Shown here: positions 1 to 8,044 of the stretch, piece after piece
How the letters are laid out: every line of letters begins with the position of its first letter
Numbering within the stretch: position 1 is the first letter of the stretch
Assembly (NCBI RefSeq): GCF_015062915.1
Contig: NZ_SUTJ01000008.1
Span: 23,885-87,884 of the forward strand
Reading direction: 5' to 3'
Source of the DNA: Methanobrevibacter thaueri
GTDB lineage: Archaea; Methanobacteriota; Methanobacteria; Methanobacteriales; Methanobacteriaceae
Length of the DNA stretch: 64,000 nt
Notes under the pieces: model-generated
What the model saw: the letters and a program-made list of their open reading frames with translations, nothing else
Told to the model about the DNA's origin: nothing
The model's database searches: none
Translations under genes and position numbers: made by a program

Positions 1-413
1 GCAATACCAATTGCCCCTTCAGCAGCTGCGAAACTTTCATGACCTGCTAAAAATGCGAAGCATTCGCTTTCATCACTTAAAAGCATTGATGCAAGGTTAC
101 CGTGACCGAGTCCCACTTGCCTGTCATCTGCAACACTTCCAGGAATGCAGAATGCCTGTAGTCCTTCACCGATTGCCTTTGCAGCATCTGATGCCTTAGT
201 GCATCCTTGCTTAATTGCGATTGCAGCTCCGAGAGTGTATGCCCAGCATGCGTTTTCAAAGCATATTGGCTGTACTCCCTTAACGATTTCATATGGGTCG
301 AATCCTTTGTCAAGACATATTTGCTTTGCCTCTTCAAGGTCTTTGATACCGTATTTCTCCAATACTGGAGTGATTTGATCGATTCTTCTTTCATAGCTTT
401 CAAATAAACTCAT
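1..413 (-). CDS. GGGtGRT family protein, N-terminal part (3' end runs off the window)
   Basis: Minus-strand translation from ATG at 413 is open to the window edge: MSLFESYERRIDQITPVLEKYGIKDLEEAKQICLDKGFDPYEIVKGVQPICFENACWAYTLGAAIAIKQGC...; matches my recollection of GGGtGRT proteins. It is not in the ORF track because it is truncated. Confidence 0.8.
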   Translation of the reverse strand, partial: MSLFESYERRIDQITPVLEKYGIKDLEEAKQICLDKGFDPYEIVKGVQPICFENACWAYTLGAAIAIKQGCTKASDAAKAIGEGLQAFCIPGSVADDRQVGLGHGNLASMLLSDESECFAFLAGHESFAAAEGAIGI

Positions 414-415
414 GC

Positions 416-1108
416 TTATTCACTCCTTGGATCTATTTTTTTGACCGCATCATCAAACCTTCCGTATTGTCCGGTTGCCTTTTCAATTGCTTCCATTGGG
501 TCAACGCCTTCTTTTATCGCATCAAGCATTACCCCGAGGTTGATGTACTTGTATCCGATGATTTCATCATCCTCGTCAAGGCCGATTTCAGTGATGTATC
601 CTTCTGTAAGCTCAAGGTATCTTGGTCCTTTGGCTTTTGTTGAGTATATTGTTCCCACTTGGCTTCTGTGACCTTTACCCAAGTCCTCAAGGCCTGCACC
701 GATTTGAAGACCTCCTTCTGAGAATGCTGATTGGGTTCTTCCGTAAACAATTTGTAAGAATAATTCGCGCATTGCAGTGTTGATTGCATCGCACACTAGG
801 TCAGTGTTCAATGCCTCAAGGATTGTCTTGCCCACAAGGATTTCCCCTGCCATTGCGGCTGAATGGGTCATTCCTGAGCATCCTAATGTTTCAACCAATG
901 CTTCTTCAATGATTCCGTCCTTAACGTTCAGGGTCAGTTTGCAGCATCCTTGCTGTGGTGCGCACCATCCGATTCCATGAGTGAAACCTGAGATGTCTGT
1001 GATTTGTTTTGCTTTAACCCATTTGCCCTCTTCTGGTATTGGAGCAGGGTCATGATTTGCACCTTTGCGCACAGGACACATGTTTTCGATTTCTGTTGAA
1101 TATATCAT
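416..1108 (-). CDS. Iron-sulfur cluster assembly scaffold-like protein (NifU-like fold) paired with GGGtGRT protein
   Basis: 230 aa ORF with GWCAPQQGCCKLTL and ALVETLGCSGMTHSAAMAGE scaffold-like cysteine motifs; immediately upstream of the GGGtGRT gene. Confidence 0.75.
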   Translation of the reverse strand: MIYSTEIENMCPVRKGANHDPAPIPEEGKWVKAKQITDISGFTHGIGWCAPQQGCCKLTLNVKDGIIEEALVETLGCSGMTHSAAMAGEILVGKTILEALNTDLVCDAINTAMRELFLQIVYGRTQSAFSEGGLQIGAGLEDLGKGHRSQVGTIYSTKAKGPRYLELTEGYITEIGLDEDDEIIGYKYINLGVMLDAIKEGVDPMEAIEKATGQYGRFDDAVKKIDPRSE

Positions 1109-1291
1109 CTTTTATCTCCAATTTTTATTACTGTTTAATTTTATTTGTTTTATGATTAATGTATTTTATGAAATGAGGCATTTATTGCGAATTCAGATTT
1201 TCTTGAAATTATTCAATTAATGTCAAAAGTTATTTACTTTGAGTAATTATTTAAGTAACATGAAATGCAAATAGTTAAATGGTGATTATGT

Positions 1292-1588
1292 ATGGATTTC
1301 ATAATTGTTTTAGCAAAAATTACACCTAAAAAAGGTTGTAGAGATACTATTGTTGAAATTTCACAAGAGTTAATTGAAACCACACTGACCGAAGAAGGCA
1401 ATATCGACTATCAGCTATTGCAGTCAACAGATGATGACACATTGACTTTTGTTGAAAAATGGGAATCTCCAGAAGCCTTAAAAAAACATATGGCTTCACC
1501 GCACTTCCAGGACTTCGGTGCTGAAAGTGGCGATTTTGTTGAAAATATGGAAATTCAAGTTTTAAGTGCCGATGAGTTAAAATTATGA
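1292..1588 (+). CDS. Putative quinol monooxygenase / antibiotic biosynthesis monooxygenase (ABM) domain protein
   Basis: 98 aa, dimeric alpha/beta barrel pattern (EGNIDYQLLQSTDDDTLTFVEKWESPEALKKHMASPHFQ). Confidence 0.85.
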   Translation: MDFIIVLAKITPKKGCRDTIVEISQELIETTLTEEGNIDYQLLQSTDDDTLTFVEKWESPEALKKHMASPHFQDFGAESGDFVENMEIQVLSADELKL

Positions 1589-1750
1589 TTTAGTGGTAGA
1601 TGACTAAACTCATATTTTCTTTTTTTATTTTTTACTGTCATTATTTAAAAAACACCATTGATTTAAACGAATGTTTTTATTCGATTGATTGAATTATAAT
1701 AGCTACTTTCAATCTAAAGACTTATTAGAAAACAATGCCAAATTAAGATT

Positions 1751-2533
1751 ATGAAGATTTTCATTAACATTGATACCAATAATCAAAAATCAATCAAAAC
1801 CCGTGAAATGCTTATCGGATTGGCCGGTAAAATCAACATGGAAACTGTTGAAGATGCTGAATCATGCGACATCATCTTTTCAATCGGAGGAGACGGAACA
1901 TTTCTTAAAACAGCTAGACTCTCATCACAAAAGCCAATCATTGGAATAAACACCGGAACATTAGGGTATCTGACTGAAATCAATCCCGAAGACATTGAAA
2001 AGGCATTGGATGATATTAATAACGGTGATTATTACATTGAAGAGAGAATGATGCTTGAAGGTGAAGTGGTAAGATCAAATGGTGACGTGGTTGAAATACC
2101 TGAATCATTAAATGAAATAGCCATTTCCAAAAATTCATTTGGTGTTGTCAGGTTTGATGCAATCGTTAATGAAAAGCTAATCAACTCATACACTGCCGAT
2201 GGAATACTTGTCTGCACACCAACCGGCTCAACCGCATATAACCTTTCATGCGGAGGACCGATAGTTGATCCAACAGCTGAGATAATAACATTGACACCAA
2301 TAGCTCCACATACAGTTATAAACAGGAGCCTGATACTGTCAGATGATTCTGTTGTAGAAATTAGAATTACAGAATTGCGTGAAAACACTTTATCCTACGT
2401 GCTCTATGACGGAAAGCCGATTGAAGTTTTCAGCAAAGACACTATAAAAATCAGAAAATCAGATAAGATTACAAAAATAATTAAGCTTGAGGACAGAAGC
2501 TTCATCGATACAATTCGTGAAAACATCAGTTAA
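1751..2533 (+). CDS. nadK: NAD(+)/NADH kinase
   Basis: GGDGTFLKTAR, GINTGTLGYLTE and TPTGSTAYNLSCGGPIVDP motifs. Confidence 0.93.
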   Translation: MKIFINIDTNNQKSIKTREMLIGLAGKINMETVEDAESCDIIFSIGGDGTFLKTARLSSQKPIIGINTGTLGYLTEINPEDIEKALDDINNGDYYIEERMMLEGEVVRSNGDVVEIPESLNEIAISKNSFGVVRFDAIVNEKLINSYTADGILVCTPTGSTAYNLSCGGPIVDPTAEIITLTPIAPHTVINRSLILSDDSVVEIRITELRENTLSYVLYDGKPIEVFSKDTIKIRKSDKITKIIKLEDRSFIDTIRENIS

Positions 2534-2762
2534 CTGTAATGCAGTCATTAGGACATATTGCAACGCAAACCCTGCATCTTTTGCACACCTGTGCATCACG
2601 AACTGAGCTAACCTCATCCACCAATATAAATACATTGTTCGGACAGGCGATTGAGCATTTCTCACAGCCGTCACAGTCATCAGTGTTAATGTCAATGTGA
2701 CATTCCTCGACAACTTCCTCTTTTTCCTTTTTACCTCTTTTGAAAAATGAACCGAGACCCAT
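2526..2762 (-). CDS. 4Fe-4S ferredoxin-type protein
   Basis: Two cysteine clusters CDGCEKCSIACP and CKRCRVCVAICP. Confidence 0.88.
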   Translation of the reverse strand: MGLGSFFKRGKKEKEEVVEECHIDINTDDCDGCEKCSIACPNNVFILVDEVSSVRDAQVCKRCRVCVAICPNDCITVN

Positions 2763-2882
2763 ATAACTTCCTCAAATTAATATTTAAATAAAATTTTATA
2801 AATAATTATCCTAAAGATTATGCATAAATCATAATCCATAGATATCCGGTTTAATCTGTTAAAATTGGGAATAATTAAAAAA

Positions 2883-2956
2883 TTGAACCTCCTCGTCGTG
2901 TAGGCGACGAGGATTCGCAAACCAAAAAAAAATTATAGTTTTTTTTGGAAAATTTT
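2883..2956 (-). ncRNA. Candidate omega-RNA 3' scaffold of the TnpB element
   Basis: Sequence between the tnpB stop and the element right end, containing GCGAATCCTCGTCGCCTACACGACGAGGAGGTTCAA on the minus strand. Location and hairpin match the known omega-RNA arrangement; the 5' extent probably lies inside tnpB. Confidence 0.55.
2891..2912. repeat. Right-end subterminal hairpin of the IS element
   Basis: Perfect 8-bp inverted repeat cctcgtcg/cgacgagg with 6-nt loop. Confidence 0.75.
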
Positions 2957-4204
2957 TTACTGCACCGTAGTCCCTACGATTTCTAATCCTTTATTTAGGA
3001 TGTTTATAGCTGCATTCAAGTCACGATCATGATGTGTATGACAATATGGGCAGTTCCAGTCCCTTATTCCTAGATTTTCGATTCCTTTGAGGTTTTTGTT
3101 GATTTTTTGGCATTTGCTGCATTTTTGGGTTGATGGGAAAACACGGGGAATTTTAATGAATTTTACGTCTTCTTGTTGGCATTTTTTCTCTAGTCTGTCC
3201 ATGAAGTCACGAGGCGCATTTAATTGTATGCTGTGGCTTAGATGTTTGTTGTTTTTCCATGCAATGATGTTTTCATTTTGAACAACAACAAATGAACTGT
3301 TTTTTACGATGTAGTTTGCCAACTTATTGTAGTAGTCTTTTCTTTTGTTTAGGAATTTTTCCCATGCTTTATTGTATAATCTTTGTGCTTCAAGGTATCT
3401 TATGGAAGCTTTTTTGTGGTGGCTCATGTTTTTTTGATGTCGTATGATGTTGTCTGTTTCCCTTGTTAGGTCTAGATTGGGTATCTCTGTGCCATTGGAA
3501 AGTACAGCTAGTTTTCCACATCCGATATCAATTCCCACTTGCATTAGCGGACCAATTATATTTTCCGGAACATGCATATATTCTATGTTAAAAACGGCGT
3601 AGTATTTGCCGTGTACTTTTTTAACGGTTACGTGTTTGATTTTCACGCTCGGGTCATTTTTGTCACTTCCTCGGCGTAGTAGTTCTCGGTATTCTTTGCT
3701 TGTTTTGAATTTGACTAATCCTAATTTGGCTAATTTTATTTTATCATATCCATTTTTATCCGGTGTGATTTTTACATTATTGTTGTTGTTTATTATTCTG
3801 AATGTGGATTTTAAGGTTTTTTTCTTGGTTTTGTAAGTTGGATACGCGGATTTTAAATATGGGTCATTGTATCTTTTAAACGCATTGATTAGGTCTTTTT
3901 GTGCTTGTTGTCTGCTGCTGGATTCTGCTTTTTCCAAAAAAGGATACTCACATCTCAACATATTTAAAATAACACTGCAAGAGCTATAGTTTACTTTTAT
4001 TTTTATATCATCTCCGTAACCGTATTGAATTAGCATTTTTTTAAAGTTGTTTATGAATTCTAATTCCTCGTTGTAGATAAATCGTCTAATGCCGATGTTG
4101 GATTCGATTTGGTTGATGCTGGCTATTTTTTCTCCATTATCATTGCGATCCATTTTACCGGGAAAAATTCTAACCTCAATATTCTTTTTAACCAAATTCA
4201 CCAT
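2957..4204 (-). CDS. tnpB: RNA-guided endonuclease TnpB family protein (IS605 OrfB)
   Basis: C-terminal zinc ribbon CSKCQKINKNLKG...WNCPYCHTHHDRDLNAAINIL; GIDIGCGKLAVLSNG (RuvC-I) and VVVQNENIIAW (RuvC-II) regions. ORF track start is 4219; MVNLVKKN at 4204 is the more plausible start. Confidence 0.92.
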   Translation of the reverse strand: MVNLVKKNIEVRIFPGKMDRNDNGEKIASINQIESNIGIRRFIYNEELEFINNFKKMLIQYGYGDDIKIKVNYSSCSVILNMLRCEYPFLEKAESSSRQQAQKDLINAFKRYNDPYLKSAYPTYKTKKKTLKSTFRIINNNNNVKITPDKNGYDKIKLAKLGLVKFKTSKEYRELLRRGSDKNDPSVKIKHVTVKKVHGKYYAVFNIEYMHVPENIIGPLMQVGIDIGCGKLAVLSNGTEIPNLDLTRETDNIIRHQKNMSHHKKASIRYLEAQRLYNKAWEKFLNKRKDYYNKLANYIVKNSSFVVVQNENIIAWKNNKHLSHSIQLNAPRDFMDRLEKKCQQEDVKFIKIPRVFPSTQKCSKCQKINKNLKGIENLGIRDWNCPYCHTHHDRDLNAAINILNKGLEIVGTTVQ

Positions 4205-4506
4205 CCAGAAACTCCCCAATATGTTTTTTTAGAATTATAAAAATCAACCATAAGGAAATGGTCAATGCAAACATGATACATATGATATAGTATAATTTCA
4301 TGTGTAAATTATATATAAATACTAGGAAAGAGCATTTGGAAAGTAATCTTACTATTTTAAAAAATGAAAAAAATAATAAATTATAATAAAACAAAAAGTA
4401 CATTAAACAGAATTAAAAAGAAAGATACGAATTTTAAACCCGTAAAAACAATAAAACTTCAATAAAAACTACATTAAAAGTAAGTACACACAACTGTGCA
4501 ATTCAT

Positions 4507-4529
4507 CCACGACCTAAAAGAGGTCGTGG
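4507..4529. repeat. Left-end subterminal hairpin of the IS element
   Basis: Perfect 9-bp inverted repeat ccacgacct/aggtcgtgg with 5-nt loop. Confidence 0.75.
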
Positions 4530-4562
4530 TATTCTTGCATTATTAAGATAAAAAGAGGAATT

Positions 4563-5530
4563 TTATAAGTAAGTATTATAAAATTCAATAATCTTATCGA
4601 ATGGAATGATATCCATATCATCATACAGGTCGGTGTGAACAGCATCAGGGATTATCATAAGTTCCTTGTTGTCACCTGTCAATTTTTCAAACTCATATTT
4701 TGAGAAGTAGCATGAGTGAGCCTTTTCCCCGTGAATGATCAATACTGCGGAGCGTATCTCATCGGAGTATGCAATAATCGGTTGGGATATGAATGACATT
4801 GTACCGATTGCTGTCCATCCGTCATTGGAATTCAGTGAGCGTTTGTGATAACCCCTTTCTGTTTTATAGTAATCATAATAGTCCTTTACAAAGAATGGTG
4901 CATCATCAGGTAACGGATCGACTACTCCTCCTCCCATTGCATATTCGCCGTTTTTGAAGTCTTCGGTTCTTTGATTGTTGAGCATGACTTTCATTTCATA
5001 TCTTGCATCCGCACTGTCTGCCTCGTCAAAGTATCCTTTTGCATTGATACGGGTCATGTTGTACATTGTGGATGTGATTGTTGCCTTGATACGTGTATCT
5101 AGACTTGCTGCATTCAGGGCCATTCCTCCCCATCCACATATTCCAAGTATTCCCACTTTTTCAGCATCAACGTCATCATTTGTGACTAAAAAGTCTACTG
5201 CTGCCTGGAAGTCTTCGGTGTTGATGTCTGGGGATGCCATGTATCTTGGAAATCCTGCGCTTTCACCTGTGAATGACGGGTCGAAAGCGATTGTTAAAAA
5301 TCCGTTTTCAGCCAATACCTGTGCATACAATCCGGATGACTGTTCCTTCACGGCACCGAACGGTCCGCAAACGGCAATTGCAGGCAATTTAGAATCAGCA
5401 TCCAATGGTTTAAATAAATCCGCTGCAAGTGTTATTCCTATCTGTTGGTGAAGGTCACCTTTTCATGATGTACTTTGTCTGATTTGGGAAATACCTTATC
5501 CCATTCATTGGTTAATTCGAGTTCTGTCAT
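4563..5530 (-). pseudogene. Alpha/beta hydrolase (dienelactone-hydrolase-like), apparent -1 frameshift near 5438-5440
   Basis: The listed ORF (4563-5405) lacks the usual N-terminus. ATG at 5530 gives MTELELTNEWDKVFPKSDKVHHEKVTFTNR then a stop; the next frame continues GITLAADLFKPLDADSKLPAIAVCGPFG. One missing base in the expected NRYGITLAADL motif explains the break. Confidence 0.75.
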
Positions 5531-5584
5531 ATTATCAACTTAAAATCTTGTTGATAATATTATATTAAAAATAGTATATATAAC

Positions 5585-5601
5585 TGTTGTAGTTTACAAC
5601 A
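5585..5601. promoter_or_regulatory. Palindromic putative operator TGTTG-N7-CAACA adjoining the hydrolase TATA box
   Basis: tgttgta-gtt-tacaaca, directly upstream of TTATATATACT on the minus strand; the same architecture recurs at 45050-45066. Confidence 0.6.
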
Positions 5602-5627
5602 AAAAAGTAAAAAAAAGTGATTAGGTT

Positions 5628-6170
5628 TTAGAATTTTAAACCTAATTCGTATGCTTCTTTCAATTTGTCTTCTTGCTCTTCTGCAACGATACCTGCAGGA
5701 CCTGCTGAACCGGCATCAACATGACCTAATACTTCGTATCCCACAAATGTGAATGGTGAGAACTTGGTGAGTTCAATGTATTGTTCGTAGGTTCCTTCAG
5801 GCTGGTTTTCAGTGAATATCAATGCTGCTTTACCTGATAGGGATTCGTCATTGAATTTTCCAATCTTGTAGAAACGGTCAATGATGAGTTTTCCCTGTGC
5901 GGTCATTTGGCCGTAGTAGATTGGTGTTGCAAAGATTACACCGTCTGCTTCAATCAATGCTTCGATGATTTCATTACCGTCATCTCCACGGATACATTCT
6001 GGGTGTTCTGCACAGTACATGCATGCCTTACATGGTGCGATGTCCTTGTCTTCAAGGTAGTATTTTACTACTTCTCCACCGTTTTCCTCGATTCCCTTAA
6101 TCATTTCGTCCATCAAAACGTCACAGTTTCCGCCTTTACGTGGGCTTGCTTGAAGTGCTATAATTTTCAT
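5628..6170 (-). CDS. Flavodoxin family / NADPH-dependent FMN reductase
   Basis: MKIIALQASPRKGGNCDVLMDEMIKGIEENGG and GVIFATPIYYGQMTAQGKLIIDRF. Confidence 0.9.
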   Translation of the reverse strand: MKIIALQASPRKGGNCDVLMDEMIKGIEENGGEVVKYYLEDKDIAPCKACMYCAEHPECIRGDDGNEIIEALIEADGVIFATPIYYGQMTAQGKLIIDRFYKIGKFNDESLSGKAALIFTENQPEGTYEQYIELTKFSPFTFVGYEVLGHVDAGSAGPAGIVAEEQEDKLKEAYELGLKF

Positions 6171-6262
6171 TTAATAATACTCTCCGATTAATTGTGATTA
6201 ATAATATATACATTAAGCATTAAATAGATTATTGTTATAATTGCTTTTCAAAGGGGTGAATT

Positions 6263-7288
6263 ATGGTTAAGGTTTCAGTTATTGTTCCAGTCTATAATGC
6301 GGAAAGGTATTTGAGCGAGTGCATCGAAAGCATTGCCAGCCAAAGCCTTGACGACATTGAGATAATTTGTGTTGATGACGGGTCAACCGACAGCTCACCA
6401 GATATCCTAAGACAATACGCTGATAAGGATTCAAGGATTAAAATATTATCTCAGAAAAACAGTGGTGCGGGAGCAAGCAGGAACCTTGGATTGGAACATG
6501 TCACTGGCGAATACGTCTATTTTGCAGACAGTGACGACTATCTTGATTTGAATGCTCTTGAGGAATTGTACGGCGTTGCATGTGAAAAGTCCACTGACTT
6601 TGTAATGCTTAAGGTTAAAAACTTCTATGAGAAGACCGGTGAAGTCATTGACGATGACTACTACAGCATGCCCCATTTAAAAGAATGTGTGGGCAGTAAT
6701 GTTTTCAGCTACAGTGACGTTTCCAAAATGGCACTGGAGCTGTGCGTTTGTCCGCCAGGATGCTTTTTTAAAAAAGAATTTGTCAATGACATAAGATTTC
6801 CAGAAGGCCTTCTATTTGAGGACAATGTGTTTTTCACAAATGCACTTTTCAAGGCCGACAGGATCTGTTTTCATGACCAGTTTTTATACAACAGGAGAAG
6901 ATGGAGCGATTCAACAACCGGTCAACTCTCCGTGAGATCACTTGACACAATTGAGATAAGCAATCTTCTTTTAGACCTGTGCAACGAGTACGGCCACCCT
7001 AACCATAAGAAAGAGTTATATTACAGGATATTCAATAATATCTATAACATATTCAAGAAGGCGAATCCCTCACAAAAGGATGAATTTTTCAATAAAATAA
7101 AACATGACTACCTTAAAAGCAAGCCGAAATGGGAAAGCGATGAATATTTCAAAAATGAATTGAATCCGAAGTATAAGCACATTTTCAACTGTGCATTGAA
7201 GTCCAAAAATGCCCAAAGGTTTGAAAAATGCGTGTATAATTACAATAACAAAAGCAGATTAAAGAGATTAAGGGATAAGTTACTATGA
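6263..7288 (+). CDS. Glycosyltransferase family 2 protein
   Basis: VSVIVPVYNAERYLSECIESIASQSLDDIEIICVDDGSTDSS ... YVYFADSDDYLD. Confidence 0.95.
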   Translation: MVKVSVIVPVYNAERYLSECIESIASQSLDDIEIICVDDGSTDSSPDILRQYADKDSRIKILSQKNSGAGASRNLGLEHVTGEYVYFADSDDYLDLNALEELYGVACEKSTDFVMLKVKNFYEKTGEVIDDDYYSMPHLKECVGSNVFSYSDVSKMALELCVCPPGCFFKKEFVNDIRFPEGLLFEDNVFFTNALFKADRICFHDQFLYNRRRWSDSTTGQLSVRSLDTIEISNLLLDLCNEYGHPNHKKELYYRIFNNIYNIFKKANPSQKDEFFNKIKHDYLKSKPKWESDEYFKNELNPKYKHIFNCALKSKNAQRFEKCVYNYNNKSRLKRLRDKLL

Positions 7289-7995
7289 AATTGTCAAAGT
7301 CAAAGATAAACACTTACATGAAATGCCCATTGGAGTTCAAGTTCCAATACATTGAGGAAAGAAAGGCCGAACCGAACAAGTACATGGCACTGGGCAGTGA
7401 CGTTCACCTGATAGCCGAGAAGTTTGCAGAAAAGTTCGGTGATGAGCTTGACGGCGTGGATATTGATAATGAACTCCTTAAAATCACCCATGAGCTTGAT
7501 TTTAGCTATGATTTATCCAATCACATTGAAAACCTCGGGAAATTCTTCAGGGAAGTCTTTGTTGACAATGACTATAAGCTCTACAGCCAGGAGGAGTACC
7601 TGCTTGATGAGGAGCATCGCTTTTCAGGAATCTGCGACATCATTTTAGAGGATGAAAACGGTGACTTGACCGTCATTGACTACAAGACCGGCAATTCCAG
7701 CTCATTTTCCAAGTACCGCAGGGAACTGTGCTACTATAAGCTTCTTGTTGAGAATGTCTATGACAAGAACGTAACAACCGTTGGAGTTTTCTTTACTAAA
7801 AACGGCCGTTTGAGACTGCTTGACGTTGAGGATGAGGAAAACAAGCGCAAGTTCCTGCATTCACGTGAAATCGATGAGGCAATCGACACCTTCTATTTTG
7901 TGAGAAGGGAAGTCAACAAGGGCAATTTCTATGCCAAGCCACAGTTCTTGTGCAGGTTCTGCACATACAATGATATCTGCGACCATTACTATTAA
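7285..7995 (+). CDS. PD-(D/E)XK nuclease family protein (RecB/Cas4-like)
   Basis: LSKSKINTYMKCPLEFKFQYIE; GICDIILEDENGDLTVIDYKTG; C-terminal cysteines CRFCTYNDIC. 4-bp ATGA overlap with the upstream gene. Confidence 0.88.
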   Translation: MKLSKSKINTYMKCPLEFKFQYIEERKAEPNKYMALGSDVHLIAEKFAEKFGDELDGVDIDNELLKITHELDFSYDLSNHIENLGKFFREVFVDNDYKLYSQEEYLLDEEHRFSGICDIILEDENGDLTVIDYKTGNSSSFSKYRRELCYYKLLVENVYDKNVTTVGVFFTKNGRLRLLDVEDEENKRKFLHSREIDEAIDTFYFVRREVNKGNFYAKPQFLCRFCTYNDICDHYY

Positions 7996-7999
7996 AAAA

Positions 8000-8015
8000 T
8001 TTAGGCATACCTAAA
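8000..8015 (-). terminator. Candidate terminator of the nhaC-like gene (palindrome tttagg-cata-cctaaa)
   Basis: 16-bp palindrome between two convergent 3' ends; on the minus strand it is followed by a T-run (TTTAGGTATGCCTAAATTTTTT). Confidence 0.5.
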
Positions 8016-8044
8016 AATTATAAAAATTAAAAAAAATAATGAAG

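Larger units (their letters stand above)
2883..4547 (-). mobile_element. IS200/IS605-like (IS1341-type, tnpB-only) element
   Basis: TnpB ORF flanked by subterminal hairpins: left-end ccacgacct-aaaag-aggtcgtgg (4507-4529), right-end cctcgtcg-tgtagg-cgacgagg (2891-2912). The minus-strand right terminus ...GACGAGGAGGTTCAA resembles ISDra2-type right ends. Outer boundaries are inferred. Confidence 0.7.

Noticed and set aside
77-403. 108-aa minus-strand ORF and overlapping plus-strand ORFs at the window start
   Set aside because: A different minus frame gives a recognisable GGGtGRT protein from ATG 413 to the edge, so these are out-of-frame shadows.
4188-4403. 71-aa ORF upstream of tnpB, considered as a tnpA remnant
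   Set aside because: Low-complexity hydrophobic AT-rich translation with no Y1 transposase HUH motif.
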